Source: Lelliottia sp. WAP21 (lineage in GTDB: Bacteria; Pseudomonadota; Gammaproteobacteria; Enterobacterales; Enterobacteriaceae). From it: a DNA stretch of 64,000 nucleotides. Below are positions 26,222 to 35,905 of this stretch, one piece after another. The notes beneath the pieces were generated by a model that was not told the origin of the DNA, did not search any database, and saw nothing but the letters and a program-made list of their open reading frames with translations. The stretch lies in the NCBI RefSeq assembly GCF_020532665.2, contig NZ_JAIWPG020000001.1, positions 434,001 through 498,000 of the forward strand. The letters are read 5' to 3'. Numbering within the stretch: the first letter of the stretch is position 1; every line of letters begins with the position of its first letter. Made by a program: the position numbers and the translations under genes.

Positions 26222-27268
26222 ATGAATAAAACCGATGAACTGCGCACCGCGCGTATCGAAAGTCTGGTGACGCCTGCCGAACTGGCGCAACGGCACCCTG
26301 TTTCCGCCAGCGTGGCGGAACATGTCACCACCTCGCGTCGACGTATAGAAAAGATCCTCAACGGTGAAGACCGCCGTTTACTGGTGGTCATTGGCCCCTG
26401 CTCCATTCACGATCTTGATGCGGCACTGGATTACGCAAAACGCCTCCAGGTTCTGCGCGAAAAGTACCAGCATCGCCTTGAGATTGTAATGCGTACCTAT
26501 TTTGAAAAGCCGCGTACCGTCGTGGGCTGGAAAGGCTTAATTTCCGATCCGGATCTGAACGGCAGCTACCGGGTTAATCACGGTCTTGAGCTGGCGCGTA
26601 AGTTGCTGTTGCAGGTTAATGAGCTGGGTGTGCCGACCGCCACCGAGTTCCTGGATATGGTGACCGGACAATTTATTGCCGACCTGATCAGCTGGGGGGC
26701 CATCGGCGCCCGGACCACCGAGAGTCAAATCCACCGTGAAATGGCGTCTGCCCTTTCGTGTCCGGTTGGATTTAAAAACGGTACTGACGGTAATACCCGC
26801 ATTGCGGTAGATGCCATCCGTGCGGCGCGTGCCAGCCACATGTTCCTCTCACCGAATAAAAACGGCCAGATGACCATCTATCAGACCAGCGGTAACCCCT
26901 ACGGTCATATCATCATGCGCGGGGGTAAACAGCCGAACTACCATGCCCAGGATATCGCCGCCGCCTGTGAAACGTTAAGCGAATTCGATCTTCCTGAACA
27001 TCTGGTGGTCGATTTTAGCCATGGTAATTGCCAGAAGCAGCATCGTCGCCAGCTGGATGTCTGCGATGAAATTTGCCAGCAGATCCGCAGCGGCTCGACG
27101 GCTATCGCCGGCATCATGGCTGAAAGCTTCCTGAAGGAAGGCACCCAGAAGATCGTTGCCGGTCAGCCCGGCGTTTACGGGCAGTCGATTACCGATCCGT
27201 GTCTGAGCTGGGAAGACAGTGAAGTGCTGCTGGAGAAGCTGGCAACTGCCGTGGACGCCCGCTTCTGA
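26222..27268 (+). CDS. aroH: DAHP synthase, tryptophan-regulated isozyme
   Basis: The 348-residue class I DAHP synthase has the same length as E. coli AroH and is far closer to it than to AroF or AroG. Visible are VVIGPCSIHD, GARTTESQIHREMAS, FKNGTDG and DFSHGNCQKQHRRQ. It joins phosphoenolpyruvate and erythrose 4-phosphate at the entrance to the shikimate pathway and is feedback-inhibited by tryptophan. The start MNKTDELRTARIE agrees with E. coli; a start at 26195 would add nine unsupported residues. A TrpR operator precedes it. Confidence 0.97.
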   Translation: MNKTDELRTARIESLVTPAELAQRHPVSASVAEHVTTSRRRIEKILNGEDRRLLVVIGPCSIHDLDAALDYAKRLQVLREKYQHRLEIVMRTYFEKPRTVVGWKGLISDPDLNGSYRVNHGLELARKLLLQVNELGVPTATEFLDMVTGQFIADLISWGAIGARTTESQIHREMASALSCPVGFKNGTDGNTRIAVDAIRAARASHMFLSPNKNGQMTIYQTSGNPYGHIIMRGGKQPNYHAQDIAAACETLSEFDLPEHLVVDFSHGNCQKQHRRQLDVCDEICQQIRSGSTAIAGIMAESFLKEGTQKIVAGQPGVYGQSITDPCLSWEDSEVLLEKLATAVDARF

Positions 27269-27332
27269 ATCTCGTGCCCGGTGGCAGAATTGCCTTACCG
27301 GGCGCGTCACGATACTCCTCCTCTCCCTGCAG

Positions 27333-27366
27333 GCCGGGCAAAGCGTCATCACTACCCGGCTTTTTT
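27333..27366 (+). terminator. terminator downstream of aroH
   Basis: GCCGGG and CCCGGC pair around a 16-nt loop, followed by TTTTTT. Another CCGG-flanked hairpin (CCGGTGGCAGAATTGCCTTACCGG) lies just before it at about 27279-27302, so termination may use a double hairpin. Confidence 0.7.
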
Positions 27367-27444
27367 ATTCCCCCCGTTCCCCGTCGAATTTGATCCGGTC
27401 ACAGTTTTTTCATAAAAACGCTTGCCGTGAATTTGCTGTTTATT

Positions 27445-27463
27445 GATAATGATTATCATTGTT
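27445..27463. promoter_or_regulatory. Fur box of the haem uptake operon
   Basis: GATAATGATTATCATTGTT is close to the consensus GATAATGATAATCATTATC, with a near-perfect inverted repeat. It lies 23 bp before the hemP ATG, where bound Fur-Fe(II) would shut off the operon in iron-rich cells. Confidence 0.92.
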
Positions 27464-27485
27464 ACATTGATTGTTATTTATAAAC

Positions 27486-27683
27486 ATGATGTCACCAACA
27501 GACAACAACGCGGCAACGCCAGCAAAGACGCAAACACACACAGCGGCCACCCCGGCTCCTGCCGATCGCCGAATTGACAGTAAAAGTCTTCTTGGTGAAG
27601 AGGGACGGGTGATTATCGAGCATGACGGTCAGCACTACTTATTGCGCCAGACCCATGCCGGAAAATTGATTCTAACGAAATAA
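27486..27683 (+). CDS. hemP: hemin uptake protein HemP
   Basis: The 65-residue protein is homologous to HemP/HmuP and to E. coli YdiE, which occupies the same place after aroH. The conserved C-terminal half reads IDSKSLLGEEGRVIIEHDGQ and ends YLLRQTHAGKLILTK; the N-terminus is a Thr/Ala/Pro-rich tail. HmuP-type proteins act as co-activators for expression of the haem receptor in some bacteria. Two ATG codons in tandem (27486, 27489) are both possible. It is the first gene of the Fur-controlled operon. Confidence 0.9.
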   Translation: MMSPTDNNAATPAKTQTHTAATPAPADRRIDSKSLLGEEGRVIIEHDGQHYLLRQTHAGKLILTK

Positions 27684-27761
27684 ACAGATTCCTTTCATTC
27701 GCCAGCCACCCAGGTCATCCCCAGGCAGCCAGCACTTTCGATTTCTTTATGGAGAGTTGCT

Positions 27762-29747
27762 ATGCCACATCCTCGTTCGACGTCTTTGCGTCCTTCACTG
27801 TTGGCGCTGGCGATAGTCAGCACCCTGCCCGGCACCTCGCTTGCCGCCACTGATGAGATGACCGTGACCGCCACGGGTAATGCCCGGAGCGCCTTTGAAG
27901 CGCCGATGATGGTTAGCGTGATCGACGCGACCGCGCCGGAAAACCGCACCGCCAGCTCCGCCGCCGATCTGCTGCGTAACGTGCCCGGCCTGATGCTCGA
28001 CGGCACGGGACGCACTAACGGTCAGGACGTCAATCTGCGCGGCTACGATCGCCGTGGCGTGTTAATCCTGGTCGATGGCGTGCGTCAGGGAACCGACACC
28101 GGCCATCTGAACAGTACCTTTCTCGATCCGGCTTTGATCAAACGTATCGAAGTCGTCCGCGGCCCCTCAGCGCTGCTCTACGGCAGCGGCGCGCTGGGCG
28201 GGGTGATCTCCTACGATACGGTGGATGCAAAAGATCTGCTGGATGCAGGGAAAAACAGCGGCTATCGCGTGTTTGGTACCGGCGCCACGGGCGATCGCAG
28301 CATTGGAATGGGGGCCAGCGCGTATGGTCGTACCGATACCCTGGACGGGCTGCTGGCCTGGTCCAGCCGCGATCGCGGTGATATCCGCCAGAGCGACGGC
28401 AGCACCGCGCCAAACGATGAATCTATCAACAATATGCTGGCAAAAGGGAGCTGGAAGATTGACTCCGCCCAGACCTTAAGCGGCTCGCTGCGTTATTACA
28501 ACAATGCTTCGCAGGAACCCAAAAACCCGCAGAGCATTGATGCCTCAGACAGCAGCAACCCCATGACCGATCGATCAACCATACAGCGTGACGCCCAGCT
28601 CGGGTATCATCTTGCCCCCGCCGGTCAGGCCTGGCTGAATGCCAACGTCAAGGTGTACTGGTCTCAAGCGCGCATTAACGCAGAGAATATCGATGGCACC
28701 GGAGAGTTTCGCACGCAGACCACAAAGGGCGGCAAAGTCGAAAACCGCACGCAGCTGTTTGCCGATTCATTCGCCTCACACCTGCTGACCTATGGCGGAG
28801 AGTACTATCGCCAGGAGCAAAAGCCAGGCGGACGGGCCACGGGCTTCCCGGAGGCCAGCATTGATTTCAGCTCCGGCTGGCTGCAGGATGAAATCACCCT
28901 GCGCGACCTGCCGGTGACCCTGTCAGGCGGCACGCGGTATGACAGCTATCGCGGCAGCAGTGATGGTTACGATGATGTGGATGCGGACAAGTGGTCTTCC
29001 CGCGCCGGCTTAACCGTCAGTCCAACCGACTGGCTGATGCTGTTTGGCTCTTACGCCCAGGCGTTCCGCGCCCCGACGATGGGGGAAATGTATAACGACG
29101 AAAAGCATTTCTCTATCGGCAGCTTCTATACAAACTACTGGGTGCCCAACCCGAATCTGCGCCCGGAAACCAACGAAACGCAGGAGTACGGCTTTGGTTT
29201 GCGGTTTGACGACCTGATGCTGGCAAACGATGCGCTGGAATTCAAAGCCAGCTACTTCGATACCCACGCCAAAGACTATATCTCCACGACCGTCGATTTT
29301 GCGGCAGCGACTACCATGTCCTATAACGTACCCAATGCCAAAATTTGGGGCTGGGACGTCATGGCAAAATATTCCGCCAGTCTGTTCAGCCTGGATATGG
29401 CCTATAACCGCACCCGGGGGAAAGACACTGATACGGGTGAGTACATCTCCAGCATTAACCCCGACACCGTCAGCAGCAAGCTGGATATTCCGGTGGCGCA
29501 CAGCGGCGTCTCCGTCGGCTGGATAGGCACCTTCGTCGATCGCTCTACGCATGTCAGCAGTAGCTACAGTAAACAACCGGGCTACGCGGTGAATGATTTT
29601 TACGTCAGCTATCAGGGGCAGCAGCAGCTCAAAGGCATGACCACCACCCTCGTTCTGGGGAACGCCTTTGATAAAACGTACTGGTCGCCGCAGGGCATTC
29701 CGCAGGATGGCCGTAACGCTAAGATTTTTGTCAGTTACCAGTGGTAA
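27762..29747 (+). CDS. hemR: TonB-dependent haem/haemoglobin receptor HemR
   Basis: The 661-residue outer-membrane receptor has a signal peptide cut near residue 28 (GTSLA|ATDE), a TonB box (DEMTVTATG), a plug domain (VPGLMLDGTGRTNGQDVNLRG; RIEVVRGPSALLYGSGALGG) and a 22-strand barrel ending in VSYQW. The haem receptor signatures FRAP (FRAPTMGEMYNDEKHF) and NPNL (NPNLRPETN) are both present, with the His of the FRAP-NPNL stretch that binds haem. It takes haem or haemoglobin-haem into the periplasm using TonB energy. GGAGAGT precedes the start. Confidence 0.96.
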   Translation: MPHPRSTSLRPSLLALAIVSTLPGTSLAATDEMTVTATGNARSAFEAPMMVSVIDATAPENRTASSAADLLRNVPGLMLDGTGRTNGQDVNLRGYDRRGVLILVDGVRQGTDTGHLNSTFLDPALIKRIEVVRGPSALLYGSGALGGVISYDTVDAKDLLDAGKNSGYRVFGTGATGDRSIGMGASAYGRTDTLDGLLAWSSRDRGDIRQSDGSTAPNDESINNMLAKGSWKIDSAQTLSGSLRYYNNASQEPKNPQSIDASDSSNPMTDRSTIQRDAQLGYHLAPAGQAWLNANVKVYWSQARINAENIDGTGEFRTQTTKGGKVENRTQLFADSFASHLLTYGGEYYRQEQKPGGRATGFPEASIDFSSGWLQDEITLRDLPVTLSGGTRYDSYRGSSDGYDDVDADKWSSRAGLTVSPTDWLMLFGSYAQAFRAPTMGEMYNDEKHFSIGSFYTNYWVPNPNLRPETNETQEYGFGLRFDDLMLANDALEFKASYFDTHAKDYISTTVDFAAATTMSYNVPNAKIWGWDVMAKYSASLFSLDMAYNRTRGKDTDTGEYISSINPDTVSSKLDIPVAHSGVSVGWIGTFVDRSTHVSSSYSKQPGYAVNDFYVSYQGQQQLKGMTTTLVLGNAFDKTYWSPQGIPQDGRNAKIFVSYQW

Positions 29748-29753
29748 CCCCTT

Positions 29754-29771
29754 GCCCCGGCTCGCCGGGGC
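29754..29771 (+). repeat. hairpin between hemR and hemS
   Basis: GCCCCGG-CTCG-CCGGGGC is a 7-bp perfect stem with a 4-nt loop, 6 bp after the hemR stop and 25 bp before hemS. There is no T run, so it more likely stabilises the hemR message or lowers read-through than ends transcription. Confidence 0.65.
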
Positions 29772-29795
29772 GCATGAATTCGTAAGGAAAATAGA

Positions 29796-30824
29796 ATGAA
29801 TTACTACACACGCTGGCTTGCGCTAAAAGAAGAAAACCCCGGGAAATACGCGCGCGATATCGCCCGTCTACTCAATATCAGTGAAGCGGAGCTCACCTGT
29901 GCCCGCGTGGGCCACGACGCCTGGCGTCTGCGCGGCGAAATCCGTGACATCCTCGGTGCGCTGGAAAAGGTCGGTGAAACCAAATGCATTTGCCGTAATG
30001 AATATGCCGTGCATGAACAGCTCGGAGCGTTTACACATCAGCATCTCAGCGGACATGCCGGGCTGGTGCTGAACCCGCGAGCGCTGGATCTGCGTCTGTT
30101 CCTGAATCAGTGGGCGAGCGTGTTCCACCTCTGCGAAGCGACCGCCCGCGGCGAACGGCAGAGCATTCAGTTTTTTGACCATCAGGGCGATGCTCTGCTG
30201 AAAGTCTATACCACTGACAATACCGATATCGCCGCGTGGGGCGATGTACTGTCACGCTTTATCATTGCTGAGAACGCGCCGCTGACGCTGCAGGCCGCTG
30301 AACAGCAGGCCCTCACCCAGCGCGCGGATGCGTCACAAGTGGAGGCGGAATGGCGCGCGATGACCGACGTTCACCAGTTCTTTCGTTTATTAGCGCGACA
30401 CAATCTGAGCCGTCAGCAAGCCTTCCGTCTGGTCGGGGACGATCTGGCCTGCAAAGTGGACAACCATGCGCTGGCGCAGTTGCTGACCCGCGCGAGCCAG
30501 GATCGCAACGAGATCATGATCTTTGTCGGCAATCGCGGCTGTGTGCAGATATTCACAGGCATCGTGGAAAAATGGGTACCCATGAAAGGCTGGCTTAACG
30601 TGTTCAACCCGACGTTTACGCTGCATCTTCTGGAAGAGGCGATTGCAGAAAGCTGGGTCACCCGCAAGCCCACGGCGGACGGACACGTCACCAGCCTGGA
30701 ACTCTTTGCTGCCGATGGGACGCAGATTGCCCAGATTTACGGTCAGCGCAGCGAGGGTGAGCCAGAACAGGCGCAATGGCGCAGCCAGATTGACGCGTTG
30801 ACCGCGAAAGGGATTGCCGCATGA
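29796..30824 (+). CDS. hemS: haem degradation/trafficking protein HemS
   Basis: The 342-residue cytoplasmic protein belongs to the HemS/ShuS/ChuS family, with two tandem homologous halves of about 165 residues (N-terminal GEIRDILGALEKVG and later HQFFRLLARHNLSRQQAF; the paired FFDHQGDALLKVY and LELFAADGTQIAQIY strands mark the repeat). Family members bind haem and release iron from it. It is coupled to hemT by a 4-bp ATGA overlap. Confidence 0.95.
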   Translation: MNYYTRWLALKEENPGKYARDIARLLNISEAELTCARVGHDAWRLRGEIRDILGALEKVGETKCICRNEYAVHEQLGAFTHQHLSGHAGLVLNPRALDLRLFLNQWASVFHLCEATARGERQSIQFFDHQGDALLKVYTTDNTDIAAWGDVLSRFIIAENAPLTLQAAEQQALTQRADASQVEAEWRAMTDVHQFFRLLARHNLSRQQAFRLVGDDLACKVDNHALAQLLTRASQDRNEIMIFVGNRGCVQIFTGIVEKWVPMKGWLNVFNPTFTLHLLEEAIAESWVTRKPTADGHVTSLELFAADGTQIAQIYGQRSEGEPEQAQWRSQIDALTAKGIAA

Positions 30825-31642
30825 GGAGAGTACTTGCGCTGATAGCCGCTTTTCCCCTGATAGCGTTTGCCGCGCCCCAGGAAAGAATGGTGGTGCTTGG
30901 CGGGGATGTGACAGAGATCATCTATGCGCTGAACGCTGAGGGTGCACTGGTGGCCCGGGACAGCACCAGCCAATGGCCTGAGGCTGTCAACGCCTTGCCC
31001 GATGTCGGCTATTTGCGCCAGTTGAATGCGGAAGGGATCCTGGCGATGCGTCCCACCCTGGTGCTGGCAAGCACCCAGGCGCAACCTTCTCTGGCGTTGC
31101 AGCAGGTTGAGCAGAGCCACGTTCGGGTGGTCACGGTGCCGGGTAAAACTGACCTTGCCGCCATTGACGAGAAAATCCGCGTGATAGCCGAGGCCACGCA
31201 CCGTGTTGAGCAGGGGGAAGCCTTACGTAGCACGCTGCGTGACCAGCTCGCAGCCTTACCCTCCTCACCTCTCGATAAGCGCGTGCTGTTCATCCTGAGC
31301 CATGGCGGAATGAACGCCATGGCTGCCGGACAAGATACCGCAGCGGACAACGCGATAACGGCTGCCGGGTTACGCAATGCGATGCAGGGGTTTTCTCGCT
31401 ATCAACCGCTTTCCCAGGAAGGGGTGATCGCCAGCCAGCCAGACCTGGTGGTGATATCAAAAGAGGGCGTGGCGGCGATGGGCGGTGAAGCGTCGCTATG
31501 GCGATTGCCCGGCCTGGCGCACACGCCAGCGGGACGACATAAACAGGTGCTGCTGATTGACGATATGGCGCTGCTGGGATTCAGCATCCGCACTCCGCAG
31601 GCTATCCAGCAGCTTCGCACTAAAGCGGAGCAGATCCCCTGA
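30821..31642 (+). CDS. hemT: periplasmic haem-binding protein HemT
   Basis: The 273-residue protein has a signal peptide (about residues 1-17, IAFA|APQE) and a mature domain of the type III periplasmic binding fold (MVVLGGDVTEIIYALN; TLVLASTQAQPSLALQQV). It carries haem from the outer-membrane receptor to the HemUV permease. The start overlaps the hemS stop, and its own stop overlaps the hemU ATG by one base. Confidence 0.95.
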   Translation: MRRVLALIAAFPLIAFAAPQERMVVLGGDVTEIIYALNAEGALVARDSTSQWPEAVNALPDVGYLRQLNAEGILAMRPTLVLASTQAQPSLALQQVEQSHVRVVTVPGKTDLAAIDEKIRVIAEATHRVEQGEALRSTLRDQLAALPSSPLDKRVLFILSHGGMNAMAAGQDTAADNAITAAGLRNAMQGFSRYQPLSQEGVIASQPDLVVISKEGVAAMGGEASLWRLPGLAHTPAGRHKQVLLIDDMALLGFSIRTPQAIQQLRTKAEQIP

Positions 31643-32634
31643 TGTCACGACGCGTCACCTGCTCGTTATGGTTGCTGGGATTACTGCTGGCCAGCCTGAC
31701 GCTGTTGGCCACCGGGTTTGGCGCATTGCGCCTGCCGGTGGATCTGCTCTGGCGTCAGGAAGACGATGCGCTTCGCCAGATCTGGCTGACCATCCGACTG
31801 CCCCGCGTGTTACTGGCATTAGTTATCGGCGGGTCGCTGGCGCTGGCAGGCTGCGTGATGCAGGGGCTATTTCGTAACCCGCTTGCCGATCCGGGATTGC
31901 TCGGTATCAGCAGCGGTGCCGCCTGCGCGGTTGCCCTCTGGGTGGTGCTCCCCCTGTCGTTACCGCCCCTGTTCATGCTGTACGCCCCTATGCTGGCGGC
32001 ATTCCTGGGTGCGCTGGCGGCGACGGGCGTGATCTTTGTTCTCAGTCAACAGCGCGACAGTTCGCTGTCGCGCCTGTTGCTGGTGGGGATTGCCATCAAT
32101 GCCCTCTGTGGCGCGGCCACGGGCGTTCTCTCCTGGGTCAGTAACGATACGCAGCTGCGACAACTCTCTTTATGGGGTATGGGCAGCCTGGGACAGGCCC
32201 AGTGGTCGACACTGCTGGCGGTCACCTCAATAATGATCCCGACGGTCCTGATCGTCTGGCGCCTGGCCGCAACGCTGAATCTGCTCCAGCTTGGCGAAGA
32301 GGAGGCGCACTACCTTGGCGTGGACGTCAAAAACGTCCAGCGTATCTTGCTGGTATGCAGCGCCCTGCTTGTCGCCGCTGCGGTGGCGGTGAGCGGCGTA
32401 ATTGGCTTTATCGGGCTGGTGGTGCCGCATCTGATGCGGATGTGGCTGGGATCGGATCATCGGGCGGTTGTACCGGGCTCTGTCCTGGCAGGCGCACTGC
32501 TGTTGCTGGTAGCTGACACCGTTGCGCGCACGCTGGTAGCCCCGGCCGAAATGCCGGTCGGTCTGCTGACCAGCCTGCTGGGCGCACCGTGGTTCCTGTG
32601 GCTTATTTTTCGTCGGGAAGGTCAACATGGCTGA
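31642..32634 (+). CDS. hemU: haem ABC transporter permease HemU
   Basis: The 330-residue permease of the FecCD/BtuC family has about ten membrane helices. It contains the family motif VLLALVIGGSLALAGCVMQGLFRNPLADPGLLGISSGAA near the N-terminal third and GVIGFIGLVVPHLMR in the C-terminal part. It forms the inner-membrane haem channel with HemV. Confidence 0.95.
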   Translation: MSRRVTCSLWLLGLLLASLTLLATGFGALRLPVDLLWRQEDDALRQIWLTIRLPRVLLALVIGGSLALAGCVMQGLFRNPLADPGLLGISSGAACAVALWVVLPLSLPPLFMLYAPMLAAFLGALAATGVIFVLSQQRDSSLSRLLLVGIAINALCGAATGVLSWVSNDTQLRQLSLWGMGSLGQAQWSTLLAVTSIMIPTVLIVWRLAATLNLLQLGEEEAHYLGVDVKNVQRILLVCSALLVAAAVAVSGVIGFIGLVVPHLMRMWLGSDHRAVVPGSVLAGALLLLVADTVARTLVAPAEMPVGLLTSLLGAPWFLWLIFRREGQHG

Positions 32635-33406
32635 ACGTTTCATCGCCGAAGGGCTGAGCTATCACATAGCAAACAGAGCGATTATTCAGGACATATCCCT
32701 TACCCTTTCACCCGGTGAACTGGTGGCGTTGATTGGGCCAAATGGGGCGGGTAAATCGACGCTGTTGCGCCTGTTAACCGGTTTTTTGCGACCTACAACC
32801 GGGCGCTGCGCGCTGGGTGGCAAATCACTGGAAAAATGGCCGACGCAGACGCTCTCGCGCCATCGCGCGGTCATGCGCCAGAATACGCAGCTGGGTTTTG
32901 ACTGGCCGGTCGAATCGGTTATCGGTATGGGGCGTGCGCCCTGGACCGGTTGTCCAGAGTCGGCGATCGTTCATCAGGTTATGTCGGTAACAGGCTGCCT
33001 GCCGCTGGCGGGTCGCCGTTATGCCGCCCTGTCCGGTGGCGAACAGCAGCGTGTTCAACTGGCCCGCGCGCTGGCGCAGCTGTGGCAGAACGATAGTCCG
33101 CGCGGCTGGTTATTTCTGGATGAACCCACCTCGGCGCTGGATCTCTTCCACCAGCAGCATCTGCTGCGCCTGCTGAAATCCCTCACCGATAAAGGGCATC
33201 TTCACGTCTGCGTGGTGCTTCACGATCTTAACCTCGCGGCACTGTGGGCCGACAGAATTATCCTGCTGCACGACGGTAAAATGGTTTCTCAGGGCGCCCC
33301 GGAAGCGGTTTTGCAGGCCGGGGACCTGGCACGCTGGTACGGTGCCGAGGTCCATGTCGGTCTGCATCCTTCAGGCGGGAAGCCACAGATCTTCCTCGCA
33401 CCTTAG
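32627..33406 (+). CDS. hemV: haem ABC transporter ATPase HemV
   Basis: The 259-residue ATPase has Walker [10 protein letters not shown], signature [15 protein letters not shown], Walker [12 protein letters not shown] and the switch His in VLHDLN. It overlaps hemU by 8 bp and ends the operon. Its stop codon overlaps that of selO on the other strand, with no hairpin in between. Confidence 0.95.
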   Translation: MAERFIAEGLSYHIANRAIIQDISLTLSPGELVALIGPNGAGKSTLLRLLTGFLRPTTGRCALGGKSLEKWPTQTLSRHRAVMRQNTQLGFDWPVESVIGMGRAPWTGCPESAIVHQVMSVTGCLPLAGRRYAALSGGEQQRVQLARALAQLWQNDSPRGWLFLDEPTSALDLFHQQHLLRLLKSLTDKGHLHVCVVLHDLNLAALWADRIILLHDGKMVSQGAPEAVLQAGDLARWYGAEVHVGLHPSGGKPQIFLAP

Positions 33407-34845
33407 CTTGAGCAACTCACCTCCAGCCGCTTACCCCAGTCCGGTGGGCGGCTGACATACTCATCTTCTCTGTCCGCAAAGGGTGTCGTGAGCGCCTGAT
33501 GTAACCGGTGCAGCTCGGCATAATCGCCCTTCTCCGCCTGTTCAATCGCCCGCTGCGCCAGCCAGTTGCGTAATACCAGGGCAGGATTGACCCCATTCAT
33601 CTGCTGTTGACGCGCTGCATCGTCGATATTGTCGTGCTGCAGGCGTGCACGATAAATAGCAAACCAGCTGTCGAAGGCAGCTCTGTCGATGAATTCGTCA
33701 CGCAGCGGTGAGGCAGCACTGTGCTGTTCTGTCTGACCTAACAGACGGAACGTGCGCGTATAGTCGCTGCCTTCCCGCGCCATCAACGCAAAAAGCCCGT
33801 TCAGGATCTCGTTATCCCCTTTCTCCTGGGTGATCATGCCAAGCTTACGCCGCATCAGCTTGCCGAACTGCTGGAGCAGAACCTCCTGATAATGATCCAG
33901 CGCGTCATTCAGCGCCTCTACATCGATAAACGGCGAAAGTGACTGTGCCAGACGCTGCAAATTCCACAGGCCGACAGAGGGTTGGTTTTCGAAGCTGTAG
34001 CGCCCCTGGTAATCTGAATGGTTACAGATATAACCCGGCTGATAATCATCAAGGAAACCGTAAGGACCATAGTCAAACGTCAGGCCAAGGATCGACATGT
34101 TGTCCGTGTTCATCACGCCGTGCGCAAATCCCACGGTTTGCCAGCAGGCCATCAGTGACGCGGTTCGCGCCACGACATCGCGGAACCACAAAACGTATTT
34201 ATCCGCATCATCGTTAAACTGAGGCCAGTGATGCTGAATCACATAGTCTGCCAGTTGGCGGACTTTTTCCGGTTCGCGACGATAATAAAAATGCTCAAAG
34301 TGACCGAAACGCACGTGACTTTGTGCGATGCGCATGAGCATCGCACCTTGTTCATAGGTTTCACGCGCGACCTGAGTATCGCTGGTCACGATAGATAAGG
34401 CGCGGGTCGTTGGCACGCCCAGCGCATGCATGGCCTCTGAAGCCAGCGCTTCGCGAATCGTCGAGCGCAGCACCGCACGGCCATCGCCCATACGTGAATA
34501 AGGCGTCAGCCCCGCCCCTTTCAGGTGCCAGTCTACCGAGCGGCCATCAGGGAGCGGTTGTTCACCGAGTAAGATTCCCCGGCCATCGCCAAGCTGGCCT
34601 GCCCAGACACCAAACTGATGTCCGCTGTAGACCTGCGCGAGCGGTTGCATACCGGGCAGCAGCGTCTCACCGCCCCAGACACCTGCCCCTTCGGCAGGCT
34701 GGAATAACGAAGAGGGAACGCCCAGTTCATTCGCCAGGCTCTCGTTATGCCAGATGAGACGGGCATTCTCTAACGGAGTCGGTTTCAGGGCGGTGTAAAA
34801 ACCAGGCAATTGGTCATGCCAGCGAGCAGTAAAAGACAGGGTCAT
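33403..34845 (-). CDS. selO: protein adenylyltransferase SelO (YdiU)
   Basis: The 480-residue pseudokinase-fold enzyme closely follows E. coli SelO (478 aa). Visible are the nucleotide-binding stretch [44 protein letters not shown], and the inverted kinase catalytic segment [16 protein letters not shown] ... [11 protein letters not shown]. It transfers AMP to Ser, Thr or Tyr of proteins, including redox proteins. The frame is open for 58 codons more, but the ATG at 34845 with GGAGGA 4 bp upstream is the family start. C-terminal CSS ends with the conserved redox Cys position. Confidence 0.95.
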   Translation of the reverse strand: MTLSFTARWHDQLPGFYTALKPTPLENARLIWHNESLANELGVPSSLFQPAEGAGVWGGETLLPGMQPLAQVYSGHQFGVWAGQLGDGRGILLGEQPLPDGRSVDWHLKGAGLTPYSRMGDGRAVLRSTIREALASEAMHALGVPTTRALSIVTSDTQVARETYEQGAMLMRIAQSHVRFGHFEHFYYRREPEKVRQLADYVIQHHWPQFNDDADKYVLWFRDVVARTASLMACWQTVGFAHGVMNTDNMSILGLTFDYGPYGFLDDYQPGYICNHSDYQGRYSFENQPSVGLWNLQRLAQSLSPFIDVEALNDALDHYQEVLLQQFGKLMRRKLGMITQEKGDNEILNGLFALMAREGSDYTRTFRLLGQTEQHSAASPLRDEFIDRAAFDSWFAIYRARLQHDNIDDAARQQQMNGVNPALVLRNWLAQRAIEQAEKGDYAELHRLHQALTTPFADREDEYVSRPPDWGKRLEVSCSS

Positions 34846-34906
34846 AGGTCCTCCTGTCATTAGTGTAGAGGGTTTATTGGCAGTTAAACACGGGGGATAA
34901 GCAGGG

Positions 34907-35620
34907 TTATCCCTGAACCAAAGCGGTGACGTGCTCCGCCGCGACCGCTGGCCACAGGCTTCCCTGCATTGCGCTGAAATTAAACGGCAGGACGCGTTGA
35001 AGTAACGCGTGGTCATCAATACCGGCGACCATCACCGCCTGACAGTACGGTGAAATTTGCGAAAGAATGGCCCGCATAAAGGGCTCGAAGGATGCACTGC
35101 CGGCGCGTTGCTGGATAAAGCCTTTGTCCAGCGCTATTCGTCTGAATAACCCATCAAAAATGGGTTTAGTGGTGATGACTCCGACACCAAAATCAGCCAG
35201 CACCAGCGGGAAATGGATTGCCATTCTCGCGAGCAGGGGATCGTCTTTACCATTATTCAAGCCGGGATACTTCTCATTAACCGTTAACTCAAGAAAAGGA
35301 TAACGTTCGAATATCGAAAAGGCATTCCCGTCTGTTAAAAGAAAATCAACAATGGCCGGAGTAATATTTATCCAGGCATGAAGATTGTGCTGAATAAAAA
35401 ATAGTTTACAGGTTTCCAGCATGAGCAACTGATCCTGAAACAATGCCAGTTCGTCATCAGGGGTAAGATGCGGGACAATCAGCTCTGTCGGAATGCGCAC
35501 ATCAGAGCCGACCTCAACGAAGTGTGCTGTAATTTCCAGACCCTTAAGTTCACCTGCACCATTTCTGGCAGGGAGTAATAAAAGTTCTGACTGGTATGGA
35601 CTATTCAGGGTGACTATCAT
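34907..35620 (-). CDS. ydiV: degenerate EAL-domain protein YdiV (anti-FlhDC factor)
   Basis: The 237-residue single EAL domain is homologous to E. coli/Salmonella YdiV (RflP). The EAL signature itself is replaced by LEITAHF and the metal ligands of true phosphodiesterases are not evident. It is therefore expected not to degrade c-di-GMP but to bind FlhD and send FlhDC to ClpXP, repressing flagella. The C-terminal part [25 protein letters not shown] is well conserved. It lies between selO and nlpC as in E. coli. Confidence 0.9.
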   Translation of the reverse strand: MIVTLNSPYQSELLLLPARNGAGELKGLEITAHFVEVGSDVRIPTELIVPHLTPDDELALFQDQLLMLETCKLFFIQHNLHAWINITPAIVDFLLTDGNAFSIFERYPFLELTVNEKYPGLNNGKDDPLLARMAIHFPLVLADFGVGVITTKPIFDGLFRRIALDKGFIQQRAGSASFEPFMRAILSQISPYCQAVMVAGIDDHALLQRVLPFNFSAMQGSLWPAVAAEHVTALVQG

Positions 35621-35851
35621 CGCGCCCGGCCCGCATGAAAGATGAAAACAATCATCCTGGAGTCATTGCTGAAAGAATTCAACTTTATTGATTCTAATAA
35701 GATTAATTTCATTCTTTCCTTTTTAAATTTCAGATTTTTCCTTCAATCTAAAATAATTTTATCCTGGATGATTGATAATAGCCAGTTTTAGCTAAACGAG
35801 GGTTTAATGATAATTAATTAGAAACTAATTTAACTTTAGTCTGATTCTGAA

Positions 35852-35881
35852 AAGCTGGCGCAACGGGTAGGCCGAACGCGC
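35852..35881 (-). terminator. hairpin downstream of nlpC
   Basis: CTGGCGC and GCGCCAG pair around a 16-nt loop, 24 bp after the nlpC stop in the 285-bp AT-rich gap between nlpC and ydiV. It is a possible terminator for the btu/nlpC transcript or a REP-like element. No gene is visible in the gap. Confidence 0.4.
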
Positions 35882-35905
35882 CAGGCATTCTGCGGCGTGA
35901 AACGA

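Noticed and set aside
27271..27366. CRISPR-like or IS-related repeat after aroH
   Set aside because: The CCGG-rich repeats form simple hairpins ending in a T run, which is a terminator or REP-like element. There are no spacers, no transposase and no target duplications.
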